Source: Kingdonia uniflora (taxonomy: Eukaryota; Streptophyta; Magnoliopsida; Ranunculales; Circaeasteraceae). Taken from it: a stretch of 64,000 nt of DNA. Below, piece after piece: positions 35,401-49,411 of the stretch (the stretch's first letter is position 1; every line of letters begins with the position of its first letter). A program made the translations under genes and the position numbers. The DNA is taken from the NCBI GenBank assembly GCA_014058105.1, contig JACGCM010001441.1, positions 992,001 through 1,056,000 on the forward strand, in the 5' to 3' direction. The notes beneath the pieces are model-generated. The model did no database searches, had not been told where the DNA came from, and worked only from the letters and a program-made list of their open reading frames with translations.

Positions 35401-38400
35401 GCCAAGTTTCTTAAAATTACGATCTAAAGCATCTATGTGGGGCGAAATCCATATCAGGCTTAAATTAAAACCAGAAGTGATGCGATTCATTAGGAAACTA
35501 TCATTGATTATTGACCGCCAAAAAGAAACTCTTCCCCATGAGCTAACATCTCAAACGAGTTGCCGGTAGCCAAGTTTCTCATAATTGTGATTTAAAACAT
35601 CGAAGTGGTACGGAATCCGTATCGGTCCTAAATTAAAGCCGGGAGTGATGCGATTCATTTGGTAACTATCCTTGCTTATTTTCGTTTAGACAAAAACTCT
35701 TCACCACGATTGAACCTCTGTAACGAGGTGCACATAGCCTAGTTTCAATTAATTGTGATCTAAAGCACCGAAATGTATGAAATCCGTGCGGGTTTTAAAT
35801 TAAAACCAATATTATTGAGATTCATTTGGTAACAATCTTTGATGTTTGACGGTCGACATGAAACTCTTCACCGCGATCCAACCTCTAAAGCAAGTTTTCA
35901 GCAGCCAAGTTTCCCTGAATTGCGATCTAAGGCATCAGAGTGGTATAAAATCCGTACCAATCATAAATTAAATCTAGGGGTGATGCAATTCATTTGGTAA
36001 CTATCCTAGCTTGATGACAGTCGAAAAATAACTCTTCACGATGATCCAACCTCTTATACGAGTTGTCGTTAGCAAAGCTTTTAACAATTGCAATCTAAAG
36101 AACCGAAATGGTACGAAATTAGTACAGGTATTAAATTAAGACCGGAAGTGTTGTGATTCATTTGGTAACTATCCTTGATGGTAGTCGAAAAAAATTACTT
36201 CACCACGATCCAACCTTTCAAATGAGTTGTTGGTAGCCGAGTTGCTCAGAGCGATTTAAAGCATCGGAGTGGTAGGAAATACTTACCAGTCATAAATTTA
36301 AGTCGGGAGTTTTGCGATTTATTTAGTAACTTTCTTAGCTTGTTGTCGGTCGAAAGAAACTCTTCACTATGATCCAACCTCTCAATCAAGTTACCGGTTG
36401 CTAGGCTTCTAGGAATTACGTTCTAAAGCATCGAAGTGGTGTGAAATCCGTATCGTTCTTAAATTAAAGTCGGGAGTATTGCAAGTAATTTTGAAACTAT
36501 CCTAGATTGCTGCCGGTCATAAAGAAACTCTTAACCACGATTGAACACTTCAAACAAGTTGCCGGTAGCCAAGTTTCTCAAAATTATGATCTATAGCATC
36601 GATGTGGGGCAAAATCCGTATCGCTCTTAAATTAAAACCAGGATTTCTATGATTAATTTGGTAACTATCCTTGATTGTGAACCGTAGAAAAGAAACTCTT
36701 TACCACGATCCAACGTCTCAAACGAGTTGCCCATAGTCAAGCGTTTAAGAATTGCGATCTAAAGCACCGAAATGTACGAAATCCGTAGGGGTTTTAAATT
36801 AAAGCTGGGATTGTTGCGATTCGTTTGGTAACAATCTTTGATGTTTAACGATCAACATAAACTCTTCACCATGATCTAACCTCTCAAACAAGTTGCCAGA
36901 TGCCAAGTTTCTCAGAATTACAATCTAAAGCATCAGAGTGGTGTGAAATCCATACCGGTCATAAATTAAATCCGAGAGTTATACGATTCATTTGGTAACT
37001 AACCTAGCTTATTGTCAGCTAAAAAATAACTATTCACAACCATCCAAACTCTCAAACGAGTTGCCGCTAGCCAAGCTTTTAAGAATTGCGATCTAAAGCA
37101 CCAGAATGGTACAAAATCTGTTCAGGTCATAAATTAAGACCGGAAGAATTGCGATTCATTTGGCTACTATTTTTTACTGCTGTAGTCGAATATAATCTCT
37201 TTACCAGGATCTAACCTTTCAAATGAGTTGTCGGTAGCCGAGTTTCTCCGAATTGTGATTTAAAGCTTCAGAGTGGTATGAAATACTTGCCGGTCATAAA
37301 TTAAAGCTGGGAGTGTTGCGATTCATTTGGTTACTTTCCAAGCTTGTTGACGATCGTAAAGAAACTCTTCACCATGATCCAACCTCTCAAATGAGTTACA
37401 GGTAGCCAAACTTCTAGGAATTACATTCTAAAGCATCGGAGTAGTGCAAAATCCATACCGTTCTTGAATTAAAGCGTGGAGTGCTGCAAGTCATTTTGAA
37501 ATTATCCTTGCTTTTTTTCTGCCATAAAGAAACTTTAAACCACGATTGAACCCCTCAAATGAGCTGCCGGTTGCCAAGTTTATCCAAATTGCGATCTAAA
37601 GCATCGGTGTGGGACGAAATCCATATCGGTCATAAATTAAAACCAGAAGTATTGCGATTCATTTGGTAACTATCATTGATTGTTGACCGTCGAAAAGAAA
37701 TTCTTCCCCAAGATCCAACATCAAAAAGAGTTGTCGGTAGCCGAGTTTCTCATAATTGTGATCTAAAGCATCGTAGTGGTACAAAATCCGTATCGGTCAT
37801 AAATTAAAGCCGGGAGTGATGCGATTAATTTGCTAACTATCCTTGCTTCTTGTCAGTCGAAAAAAACTTTTTACCATTATTCAACCTCTGAAACGAGTTG
37901 CCCGTAGCCAAGTTTCGATTAATTGCGATCTAAAGCACCGAAATGATGAAATCCATACGGGTTATAAATTAAAACCGAGATTGTTGCAATTCATTTGGTA
38001 ACAATCCTTGGTGTTTGACGGTCGACATGAAACTCTTCACCGCGATCCGACCTCTCAAACAAGTTGCCAGTAGCAAAGCTTCTAAGAATTACGATCTAAA
38101 GCATCGGAGTGGTGCGAAATCTATACCGTTCATAAAATAAATCTAGGAGTGATAGGATTCATTTGGTAACTATCCTAGCTTGTTGTCAGTCAAAAAGTAA
38201 CTCTTCACGACGATCCAACCACTCAACTGAATTGTCGTCAGTAAAGTTTCTTAGAATTGCGATCTTAAGAACCGGAATGGTACGAAGTTAGTACAGGTCT
38301 TAAAATAAGACCGAAAGTATTGTAATTCATTTGGTAACTATCCTTGATTGTTAATAGTTAAAAATAACCTCTACACCACGATCAAATCTTTTAACGAGTT

Positions 38401-38640
38401 GTCGGTAGCCGAGTATCTCAGGATTGCAATTTGATGCATCGACGAGGTACAAAATAGTTATCGATCATAAATTAAAGCCTGGAGGGTTGCGATTAATTTG
38501 GTAACTTTACAAGCTTGTTGTCGGTCGAAAGAAATTCATCACCATGATCCAACCTCTTAAACGGGTTATCGGTTGCTAGGCTTCTAGGAATTGCGTTCTA
38601 AAGAACCGGTGTGGTGCAAAATTCGTATTATTCTTAAATT
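29414..38640. repeat. 168-bp satellite array with 2.1-2.3 kb higher-order repeat
   Basis: Two marker monomers alternate. The TTAAGACCGGA/TTAGTACAGG type recurs at 29621, 31681, 33788, 36137 and 38306 (spacings 2060, 2107, 2349 and 2169). The GAATATAATCTC type recurs at 30680, 32739, 35016 and 37188 (2059, 2277 and 2172). The HOR is therefore about 12-14 monomers. Short duplications and jumps break it, as at 31250-31275 (CTGAAACGA-CTTGCCC repeated) and 33385-33450. No gene is seen. Open frames such as 32543-32746 and 33948-34142 are satellite. Confidence 0.88.
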
Positions 38641-41000
38641 AGGGCCAAAAGTATTGCAAGTCATTTTGAAACTATCCCATCTTGTTGGCGGTCATAGAGA
38701 AACTCTTAACTACGATTAAACCCATCAAACGAGTTGCCGATAGCCAAGTTTCTCAAAATTATTATCTAATGCATCGATGTGGGGCGAAATCCATATCGGT
38801 CTTAATTAAAAACCAGGAGTGCTACGATTCATTTGGTAACTATCCTCTATTGTTGGCCGTCAAAAATAAACTCTTCACCATGATCCAACGTCTTAAACAA
38901 GTTGCCCGTAGCCAAGCTTCTAAGAATTGCGATCTATAGATCTGAAATTTATGAAATCCGTACGGGTTTTAAAATAAAACCGGGATTGTTGAGATTAATT
39001 TGGTAACAATATTTTATGTTTGATGGTCGGCAAGAAACTCGTCAACACGATCCAACCTCTCAAACAAGTTGCCAGCAGCCAAGCTTCTATGAATTTCGTT
39101 CTAAAGCATCAGAGTGGTACGAAATCCGTATTGTTCTTATATTAAAGTGAAAAGTATAGCAAGACATTTTGAAACTATCGTAGCATGTTTTGGGACATAA
39201 AGAAACTCTTAACCATGATTGAACCCCTCAAACGAATTGTCGGTAATCAAGTTACTCGAAATTACGATCTAAAGCATCGGAGTGGGGCGAAATCCGTACC
39301 GGTCATAAATTAAAGCGGGTTATGATACAATTCATTTGGTAGCTTTCCTAGCTTGTTATCAGTCGAAAGATACTCAACACTATGATCCAACCTCTCAAAC
39401 GAGTTATCGGTTGCTAGGCTTTAAGGAATTGCGTTCTAAAGAACTGTTGTGGTGCAATATCCGTACTATTCTTAAATTAAAGCCAAAACTGTTGGAAGTC
39501 AGTTTGAAACTATCCCAACTTGTTGGTGGACATTGAGAAACTTTTAACTATGATTAAACCTATCAAAGTAGTTGCCGATAGCCAAGTTTCTCAAAATTAT
39601 TATCTAAAGCCTCGATGTGGGGATAAATCTGTATCGGTCTTAATTAAAAACCAGGAGTGTTGCGATTCATTTGGTAACTATCCTCTATTATTGACCGTTG
39701 AAAATAAATTCTACACCATGATCCAACGTCTCAAACGAGTTGCCCGTAGCCAAGCTTTTAAGAATTGCGATCTTAAGATCTAAAATTTATGAAATCCGAA
39801 CGGGTTTTAAATTAAAACTGGGATTGTTGCGATTTATTTGGTAACAATATTTTATGTTTGACGGTCGACATGACTCTCTTCAACACGATCCAACCTCTCA
39901 AACAAGTTGCCAGGGGCCAAGCTTCTATGAATTGCGTTTTAAAGCGTCGTAGTGGTACGAAATCCGTATTGTTCTTATATTAAAGTTAGGAGTATTGCCA
40001 GACATTTTGAAACTATAGTAGCATGTTTTGGGACATAAAGAAACTCTTAACCATGATTGAACCCCGCAAACGAGTTACCAGTAACCAAGTTACTCGAAAT
40101 TGTGATCTAAAGCATCGGAGTGGGGCGAAATCCGTACCGATCATAAATTAAAGCCGGGTGTGATACAATTCATTGGGTAACTATCATAGCTTGTTATCAG
40201 TTGAAAAAAAAACTCTTCACCACGATCCAACCACTCAAACGAGTTATCGGTTGCTAGGCTTCTAGGAATGGCATTTTAAAGAACCGGAGTGGTGCGAAAT
40301 CCGTACTATTCTTAAATTAAAGCCAAATGTGTTGCAAGTCATTTTGAAACTATCCTAGATTTTTGGTGGAAACTCTTAACTAGGATTAAACCCTTCAAAC
40401 GACTTGCCAGTAGCCAAGTTTATCAAAATTATTATCTAAAGCATCGATGTGGTGCGAAATCCGTATCCGACTTAATTAAAAACCAGGAGTATTGCGATTC
40501 ATTTGGTAACTATCCTCAATTGTTGACAGTCGAAAATAAACTCTTCACCACGATCCAATGTCTCAAACGAGTTGCCCGTAGTCAAGCTTCTAAGAATTAC
40601 GACCTAAAGATCTGAAATTTATGAAATCCGTACGGGTTTAAAATTAAAACTGGGAATACTGCGATTCATTTGGTTACAATATTTTATGTTTGATGGTCGG
40701 CATGAAACTCTTCAACATGATCCAGCCTCTCAAACAAGTTGCCAGTAACCAAACTTCTATGAATTGAGTTCAAAAGCATCAAAGTGGTACGAAATCCGTA
40801 TTGTTCTTATATTAAAGTCAGGAATTTTGCAAGACATTTTGAAACTATCGCAGCATGTTTTAGGACATAAAGAAACTCATAACCATGATTTAACCCCTCA
40901 AACGAGTTACCGTCACCAAGATTCTTAAAATTGCGATCTACAGAATCGGAGTGGCGCAAAATCCGTACGGATCATAAATTAAAGCCGAGTGTGAAAAAAT
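38641..41000. repeat. Compact 5-monomer higher-order repeat, 838-840 bp
   Basis: GAAACTATCC within the monomer TCATTTTGAAACTATCCCA lies at 38668, 39506 and 40346, spacings of 838 and 840 bp, which is five monomers. Each copy holds the same series, including CTTAATTAAAAACCAGGAGT, GATCT(A/G)AAATTTATGAAATC and AGCATGTTTTGGGACATAAA. The near-identical 85- and 87-residue open frames at 38682 and 39520 are simply two copies of this unit. Confidence 0.85.
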
Positions 41001-42449
41001 TCATTTGTTAACTGTCCTAGGTTGTTGTCAGTAGAAAAAAAAACTTTTCACCATGATCCAACCTCTCAAACGAGTTGCCCGTAACCAAGCTTTTAAGAAA
41101 TAATATCTAAAGCATCTAAATGTACGAAATCCGTACGGGTTTTAAATTAAAACCGGGATTGTTGCGATTCATTTGATAACAATCTTTGATGTTTGAAGGT
41201 CAACATGAAACTCTTCACCACAATCCAACCTCTCAAACCAGATGCCAGTAGCAAAGTTTCTCAGAATTACGATCTAAAGTATCGGAGTGGTGCGAAATCC
41301 GTATCGGTCATAAATTAAATCTAGGAGTGATGCGATTCATTTGGTAATTATCCTAGCTCGTTGTCAGTCGAAAAGTAACTCTTCATGATGATCCAACCTC
41401 TCAAACGAATTGTCGTTAGCAAAGCTTCTAAGAATTCTGATCTAAATAACCGGAATGGTACAATATTAGTACAGGTCTTAAATTAAGACCGGAAGTGTTG
41501 TGATTTATGTGGCAACTATCCTTGATTGTTGATAGTTGAAAATAATCTCTTTACCATGATCCAACCTTTCAAACGAGTTGTCGGCAGCCGAGTTTCTCAT
41601 AATTGCAATTTAAAGCATCGTAGTGATACGAAATACTTATCGGTCATAACTTAAAGCCGGGAATGCTGAGATTCATTTAGTAAATTTCCTTGATTGTTCT
41701 TGATCGAAAGAGACTCTTCACCGTGATGCAACCTCTTAAATGAGTTTCCAGTAACCAAACTTCAAGGAATTGCGTTCCAAAGCATTAGAGTGGTGCGAAA
41801 TGCATACCGTTCTTAAATTTAAGCCGAGAGTGTTGCAAATTATTTTGTAACTATCAAAGCTTGTTATCGGTCATAAAGAAACTCTTCACCATTAGTAAAC
41901 CCCTAAAAAGAGTTGTCGGTAGTAAAGTTTCTCAAAATTATGATCAAAAGCATCGGAGTGGGGCAAAATCCATATTGGTATTAAATTAAAACCTGGAGTA
42001 TTGTGATTTATCTAGTTACTATCCTTGATGGCTGATTGTCGAAAAGAAACTCTTCCCCAAGATCCAACATCTTAAACGAGTTTCTCTGAATTGCGATCTA
42101 AAGCATCGGAGCAGTGCGTAATCCGCATCGGTCATATATTAAAGCAGTAAGTGATGCGATTTATTTGGTAACAATCTGAGCTTGCTGTCGGTCGAAAAAA
42201 CACCCTTCACAACGACCCAACCTCTAAAACGAGTTGCCCGTAGCCAAGCTTCTAAGAATTGCAGCCTAAAGCACCGAAATGTATGAAATTCGTACGGGTT
42301 TTAAATTAAAATCGGGATGGTTGCGATTCATTTGGTAACAATCTTTGACGTTTGACCGTCGACATGAAACTCTCTACCACGATCCAACCTCTCAAACAAG
42401 TTGCCAGTAGCCAAGATTCTTAGAATTGGGATCTAAAGAATCAGAGTGG

Positions 42450-42582
42450 ATGTGACCCTCCACCAAGAGATACCAAGAGAGGAATCGTGGGTTCGAAACC
42501 CCATGGGGTTGGAAACTCAGGGTTATGGAACCCTATATAAAACTGGTTTGCCTTTAAAAAAAAAAAAAAAAAACCAAAAAAA
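42450..42582 (+). mobile_element. SINE in higher-order repeat, copy 1
   Basis: The same element as at 29288, beginning ATGTGACCCTCCACCAAGAG, with an intact B box GGTTCGAAACC at about 42490-42500, GGAAACTCAGGGTTATGGAA and a long A-rich tail. It follows ATCAGAGTGG and is followed by ACATCAGAGTTG, so it sits at the same monomer base. The 62-residue open frame across it is not a gene. Confidence 0.88.
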
Positions 42583-45500
42583 AACATCAGAGTTGTGTAA
42601 ATCCATACCAGTCATAAGTTTAATCCAGGAGTGATGCGATTCATTTGGTAACTATCCTAGCTTGTTGTCAGTTAAAAAGTAACTCTTCACTATGATACAA
42701 CTTCACAAACGAGTTCTCGTTAGCCAAGCTTATAAGAATTGCAATTTAAAGAGCCGGAATTGTACAAAATCTGTTCAGGTCTTAAATTAAGACTATAAGT
42801 ATTGGGATTCATTTGGAAGCTATCCTTTATTGTTCATAGTCGAATATAATCTCTTCACCAAGATCCAACCTTTCAAACTAGTTGTCGGTAGCCGAGTTTC
42901 TCAAAATTGCGATTTAAAGCATCGGAGTGGTACGAAATACTTACCGGTCATAAATTAAAGCCGGGAGTGCTGTGATTCATTTGGTGACTTTCCTAGCGTG
43001 TTGTCGGTTGAAAAGAAGCTCATCACCACTAGCCAACCTCTCAAACGAGTTACCGGCAATAAAACTTCTAGGAATTGCGTTCTAAAGCATCAGAGTTATG
43101 CGAAATCCATACCGTTCTTAAATTAAAGCCGGGAGTATTGCAAGTTATTTTGAAACTATCCTAGCTTTTTGTTTGTCATAAAGAAACTTTTAACCATGAT
43201 AGATGCCCTCAAACGAGTTGCCGGTAGCCAAGTTTCTCCAAATTGTGATCTAAAGCATCAGTGTGGGGAGAAAATCCATATCGGTCTTAAACTAAAGCCA
43301 GAAGTGCTGCGATTAATTTTGTAACTATCATTGATTGTTGATCATCAAAAAGCAACTCTTTCTCAAGATCCAACATCTCAAAAGAGTTGCTAGTAGCTGA
43401 GTTTCTCATAATTGTGATCTAAAGCATCAGAGTGGTGCAAAATTCTAATCAGTCATAAACTAAAACTGGGAGTGATGCGATTCATTTTCTAACTATCCTT
43501 TCCTCTTGTTGGTAAAAAAAAAACTCTTCGCCTCGATCCAACCTCTCAAACGAGTTGACCGCAGCAAAGCTTTTAAGAATTACAATCTAAAGCATTGAAA
43601 TGTAAGAAATCCATACGGGTTCTAAATTAAAACTGGGATTTTTGCGATTCATTTGGTAAAAATCTTTGTTGTTTAAGGCTCGAGATGAAACTCTTCACCA
43701 TGATCCAACCTCTTAAACAAGTTGCCAGTAGCCATGTTTCTCAGAATTACGATCTAAAGCATCGGAGTGGTGCAAAATCCGTACCGGTATAAATTAAATC
43801 TAGGAGTGATGCGATTCAATTGGTAATAATCCTAGTTTGTTGTCAATCAAAAATTAACTCGTCACGACGATCCAACCTCTCAAACGAGTAGTCATTTGCA
43901 AAGCTTCTAAGAATTTCGATCTAATGAACCGGAATGTTATAAAATTAGTACAGTTCTTAAATTAAGACCGGAAGTACTGTGATTCATTTGGTAACTATCC
44001 TTGATTGTTGATTGTCAAATAGAATCTCTTCACCACGATCCAACTTATCAAACGAGTTGTCGGTAGTCGAGTTTCACAGAATTACAATTTAAAGCATCGG
44101 AGTAGTACGAAATACTTATCGGTCATAAATTAAAGCCAGAAGTATTGCGATTCATTTGGTAAATTTCCAAGCATGTTGTCTGTTGAAAAAAACTCATCAC
44201 AATGATCCAACCTTTCAAACGAGTTATCGGTTGCTAGGCTTCTAGGAATTGCGTTCTAAAGGACTGGAGTGGTGCAAAATCCGCACTGTTCTTAAATTAA
44301 AGCTAAAAATATTGCAAGTCATTTTGAAACAATCCTAGCTTGCTGGAGGTCATAGAAAAACTCTTAACTACGATTGAACTCTTCAAATGAGTTACCGGAA
44401 GCCAAGTTTCTCAAAATTATTATCTAAAGCAACGATGTGGGGAGAAATCCGTATCAGTCTCAATTTTAAATATGGAGTACTGCGATTCATTTGGTAGCTA
44501 TCCTATATTGTTGACCGTCAAAAATAAACTCTTCACCACGATCTAATCTCTCAAACAAATTGCCAGTAGCAAAGTTTCTCAGAATTACGATCTAAAGCAT
44601 AGGAGTGGTTTGAAATCTGTACCGGTCATAAATTAAATCTAAGAGTGATGCGATTCATTTGGTAATTATCCTAGATTGTTGTCAGTCGATAGGTAACACT
44701 TCATGACGATCCAACCTCTCAAACGAGTGGTCGTTAGCAAAGCTTCTTAGAATTCAGATCTAAAGAACCGGAATGGTATAATATTAGTACTGGTCTTAAA
44801 TTAAGTCCGGAAGTGTTGTGATTCATTTGGCAACTATCCTTGATTGTTGATAGTCGAAAAGAATCTCTTTACCACGATCCAACCTTTCAAACCAGTTGTC
44901 GGTAGCCGAGTTTCTCATAATAGAAATTTAAAGTATCGGAGTGATACGAAATACTTTTAGGTCATAAATTTAAGCCAGGAATGATGAGATTCATTTGGTA
45001 ACTTTCCTAGCTTGGTGTTGATCGAAAAGAAACTCTTCACCACGATCCAACCTTTCAAATGAGTTTCTGGTAACCAAACTTCAAGGAATTGCGCTCCAAA
45101 GCATCAGAGTGGTGCGAAATGCGTACCGTTCTTAAATTTAAGCTGAGAGTGTTGCAAATCATTTTGTAACTATCCAAGCTTGTTATTGGTCATAAAGAAA
45201 CTCTTAACCATGATTAACCCCCTAAAAAGAGTTGTCGGTAGCAAAGTTTCTCAAAATTATGATCAAAAGCATCGGAGTGGGGAAAAATCCATATCGGTAT
45301 TAAATTAAAACCTAGAGTATTGGTATTTATCTGGTAACTATCCTTGATAGATGACTGTCGAAAAGAAACTCTTCCCCAAGATCGAACATCTTAAACGAGT
45401 TGCCAACAGCCGAGTTTCTCTGAATTGCGATATAAAGCATCGGAGCTGGGCGTAATCCGCATCGGTCATATATTAAAGTAGGAAGTGATGCGATTTATTC

Positions 45501-45737
45501 GGTTACAATCTGAGCTTGTTGTCGATCTAAATAACATCCTTCACAACGACCCAACCTCTCAATCGAGTTGCCCGTAGCCAAGCTTCTAAGAATTGCGATC
45601 TAAAGCACTGAAATGTATGAAATTCGTACGGCTTTTAAATTAAAACCGGGATGGTTGCGATTCATTTGGTAACAATCTTTGATGTTTGACGGTCGATATG
45701 AAACTCTCTACCACGATCCAACCTCTCAAACAAGTTT

Positions 45738-45914
45738 CCAGTAGCCATGTTTCTCAGAATTGCGATCTCAAGCATCGGAGTTGTGCGAAATCCGTTCCGG
45801 TATAAATTAAATCAAGGAGTGATGTGATTCAATTGGTAATAATCCTAACTTGTTGTCAGTCAAAAAGTAACTCGTCACGACGATCCAACCTCTCAAGCGA
45901 GTAGTCATTTACAA
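45738..45914. repeat. 177-bp patch identical to 50554-50730
   Basis: From CCAGTAGCCATGTTTCTCAG to AGTAGTCATTTACAA this patch matches 50554-50730 base for base by eye over 177 bp, although the corresponding monomer in the neighbouring HOR copies differs at many sites. Both edges carry ACAAGTTTCCAGTAGCCA (45730-45747 and 45911-45928), an 18-bp direct repeat that could have mediated the event. The patch is absent from the other HOR copies and explains the extra 179 bp of spacing. Confidence 0.88.
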
Positions 45915-45964
45915 GTTTCCAGTAGCCAAGTTTCTCAGAATTGGGATCTAAAACATCAGAGTGG

Positions 45965-46088
45965 TTGTGACCCTCCACCAAGAGATACCATGATAGGAGT
46001 CGTGGGTTGGAAACACCATGGGGTTGGAAACTCAGGGTTACAGATCTCTATATAAAACTGGCTTGCCTTTAAAAAAAATAAAATAAAA
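45965..46088 (+). mobile_element. SINE in higher-order repeat, copy 2
   Basis: Begins TTGTGACCCTCCACCAAGAG. The B box is altered (GGTTGGAAACACC instead of GGTTCGAAACC), so the internal promoter is probably weak or dead. The tail is AAAAAAAATAAAATAAAAAC. It differs from copy 3 at only three positions over the first 120 bases or so (TTGG/TTTG, ACAG/ACGG, GGCT/GGTT), showing very recent common origin. Confidence 0.88.
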
Positions 46089-49000
46089 ACATCAGAGTTG
46101 TGTGAAATCCATGCTAGTCATAAATTTAATCCAGGATTGATGCGATTCTTTTGGTAACTATCCTAGCTTGTTATCAGTCGAAAAGTAACTCATCACTATG
46201 ATCTAACCACTCAAACGAATTGTCGTTAGACAAGTTTCTAAGAATTACGATTTAAAGAACCAGAACTGTACAAAATCTTTTCAGGTCTTAAATTAAGACT
46301 AAGTATTGGGATTCATTTGGCAACTATCCTTTATTTTTCATAGTCGAATATAATCTCTTCACCGGGATCCAACCTTTCAAACTAGTTGTCGGTTGCCGAG
46401 TTTCTCAGAATTGCGATTTAAAGCATCAGAGTGGTAGGAAATACTTACCGGTCATAAATTAAAGTCGGGAGTGTTCCGAACCATTTGGTAACTTTCCTAG
46501 CTTGTTGTCGATCGAAAATAAGCTCTTCACCACGATCTAACCTTTCAAACGAGTTACCGGTAACAAAACTTCTAAGAATGGCGTTCTAAAGCATCAGAGT
46601 TGTGCGAAATACATACCGTTCATAAATTAAAGCTGGGAGTATTGCAATTCATTTTTGAAACTATCCTAGCTTTTTGTTTATCATAAAGAAACTTTTAACC
46701 ACGATAGAACTCCTCAAATGAGCTGCCGGTGGCTAAGTTTCTCCAAAATTTGATCAAAAGCATCTGTGCGGGGCGAAATCCATATCGGTCTTAAACTAAA
46801 ACCAGAAGTATTGCAATTAATTTTGTAATTATCATTGATTGTTGATCGTCAAAAAGCAACTCTTTCTTAAGATCCAACATCTCAAAAGAGTTGCTAGTAG
46901 CCGAGTTCCTCATAATTGTGATCTAAAGCATCAGAGTGGTACGAAATTCTAATCGGTCATAAATTAAAACCGGGAGTGATGCGATTCATTTTCAAACTAT
47001 CCTTTCTTTTTGTCGGTCGAAAAAAAACTCTTTGTATCAATCCAACCTCTCAAACGAGTTTACCGTAGCCAAGCTTTTTAGACTTACGATCTAAAACATC
47101 GAAATGTAAGAAATCTGTACGGGTTCTAAATTAAGACCGGGATTGTTGCGATTTATTTGGTAATAATCTTTAAAGTTTTAAGGTCGACATGAAACTCTTC
47201 ACCACGATCCAACCTTTGAAGCAAGTTGCAAGTAGCCATGTTTCTCAGAATTACAATCTAAAGCATCGGAGTGGTGTGAAATCCGTACCGGTATAAATTA
47301 AATCTAGGAGTGATACGATTCAATTGGTATTAATCAAAGCTTGTTATCAGTCAAAAAGTAACTCGTCACGACGATCCAACCTCTCAAACGAGTAGTCATT
47401 TGCAAAGCTTTTAAGAATTTTGATTTAATGAACCAGAATGTTACGAAATTAGTAAAGTTCTTAAATTAAGATCGGAAGTATTGTGATTCATTTGGCAACT
47501 ATCCTTGATTGTTGATTGTCAAAAAGAATTTCATCACCACGATCCAACATATCAAACAAGTTGTCGGTTGCCGAGTTTCTCAAAATTATAATTTAAAGCA
47601 TCGGAGTAGTACGAAATACTTATCGGTCATAAATTAAAGCCAGGAGTGTTGTGATTCATTTGGTAAATTTCCAAACTTGTTGTCGGTTGAAAGAAACTCA
47701 TCACAATGTTCCAACCTCTCAAGCGAGTTATCGGCTGCTAGGCTTCTAGGAATTGCGTTCTAAAGGACTGGAGTGGTACGAAATCTGTACAGTTCTTAAT
47801 TTAAAGCCAAAAGTGTTGCAAGTCATTTGGTAACAATCCTAGCTTGCTGGCGGGCATAGAAAAGCTCTTAGCTACGATTGAGCCCTTCAAATGAGTTACC
47901 GGGAGCCAAGTTTCTCAAAATTATTATCTAAAGCATCGATGTGGAGCAAAATCTGTATCGGTCTTAATTTAAAACAAGGAGTGTTGCGATTCATTTGGTA
48001 GTTATCCTTTATTGTTGACCGTCAAAAATAAACTCTTCACCATGATCCAACCTCTCAAACAAGTTGCCAGTAGTAAAGTTTCTCAGAATTGCAATCTAAA
48101 GCACCGGAGTGGTGCGAAATCCGTACAGGTCATAAATTAAATCTAGGAGTGATGCGATTCATTTGGTAATTATCCTAGCTTGCTGTCAGTCGATAAGTAA
48201 CTCCTCATGACGATCCAACCTCTCAAACGAGTTGTCGTTAGCAAAGCTTCAAAGAATTCCGATCTAAAAAACCGGAATGGTACAATATTAGTACAGGTCT
48301 TAAATTAAGACCAGAAGTGTTGTGATTCATTTGGTAGCTATCCTCGATTATTGATAGTCGAAAAGAATCTCTTTACCACAATCCAACCTTTCAAACGTGT
48401 TGTCGGTAGCCGAGTTTCGCATAATTACAATTTAAAGCATCGAAGTGATACGAAATACTTATCAGTCATAAATTAAAGCCGGGAATGTTGAAATTCATTT
48501 GGTAACTTTCCTAGCTTGTGGTTGATCGAAAAGAAACTCTTCACCACGATCCAACCTCTCAAATGAGTTGCCGGTAACCAAGCTTCAAGAAATTGCGTTC
48601 CAAAGCATCAGAGTGGTGCAAAATCCAAACCGTTCTTAAATTTAAGCCGAGAGTGTTACAAATCATTTTGTAACTATCCAAGCTTGTTATAGGTCATAAA
48701 GAAACTCTTAACCATGATTAAACCCCTAAAAAGAGTTGCTTGTAGCAAAGTTTCTCAAAATTATGATCAAAAGAATCGATGTGGGGCAAAACCCATATCG
48801 GTATTAAATTAAAACCTGGAGTATTGTGATTTATCTGGTAACTATCCTTGATTGCTGACAGTCGAAAAGAAACTCATCCCCATGACCCAATATCTTAAAC
48901 GAGTTGCCAGGAGCCGAGTTTCTCTGAATTAAAATCTGAAGAATCGGAGTTGTGCGTAATCCGCATCGGTCATATATTAAAGCAGGAAGTGATGCGATTT

Positions 49001-49287
49001 ATTTAGTTACAATCTGAGCTTGTTGTCGATCTAAATAACATCCTTCACAACGACCCAACCTCTCAATCGAGTTGCCCGTAGCCAAGCTTCTAAGAATTGC
49101 GATCTAAAGCACTGAAATGTATGAAATTCGTACGGCTTTTAAATTAAAACCGGGATGGTTGCGATTCATTTGGTAACAATCTTTGATGTTTGACGGTCGA
49201 TATGAAACTCTCTACCACGATCCAACCTCTCAAACAAGTTTCCAGTAGCCAAGTTTCTCAGAATTGGGATCTAAAACATCAGAGTGG

Positions 49288-49411
49288 TTGTGACCCTCCA
49301 CCAAGAGATACCATGATAGGAGTCGTGGGTTTGAAACACCATGGGGTTGGAAACTCAGGGTTACGGATCTCTATATAAAACTGGTTTGCCTTTAAAAAAA
49401 ATAAAATAAAA
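49288..49411 (+). mobile_element. SINE in higher-order repeat, copy 3
   Basis: Begins TTGTGACCCTCCACCAAGAG. The B box is altered (GGTTTGAAACACC). The tail and the CATCAGAGTTG right flank match copy 2. It sits at the same monomer base as the other copies. The open frame 49190-49378 is a chance join of satellite and SINE. Confidence 0.88.

Noticed and set aside
38682..39783. Two similar open frames (85 and 87 residues) as a duplicated gene pair
   Set aside because: They are the same segment of two copies of the 838-840 bp satellite repeat, without start context, domain or unique sequence.
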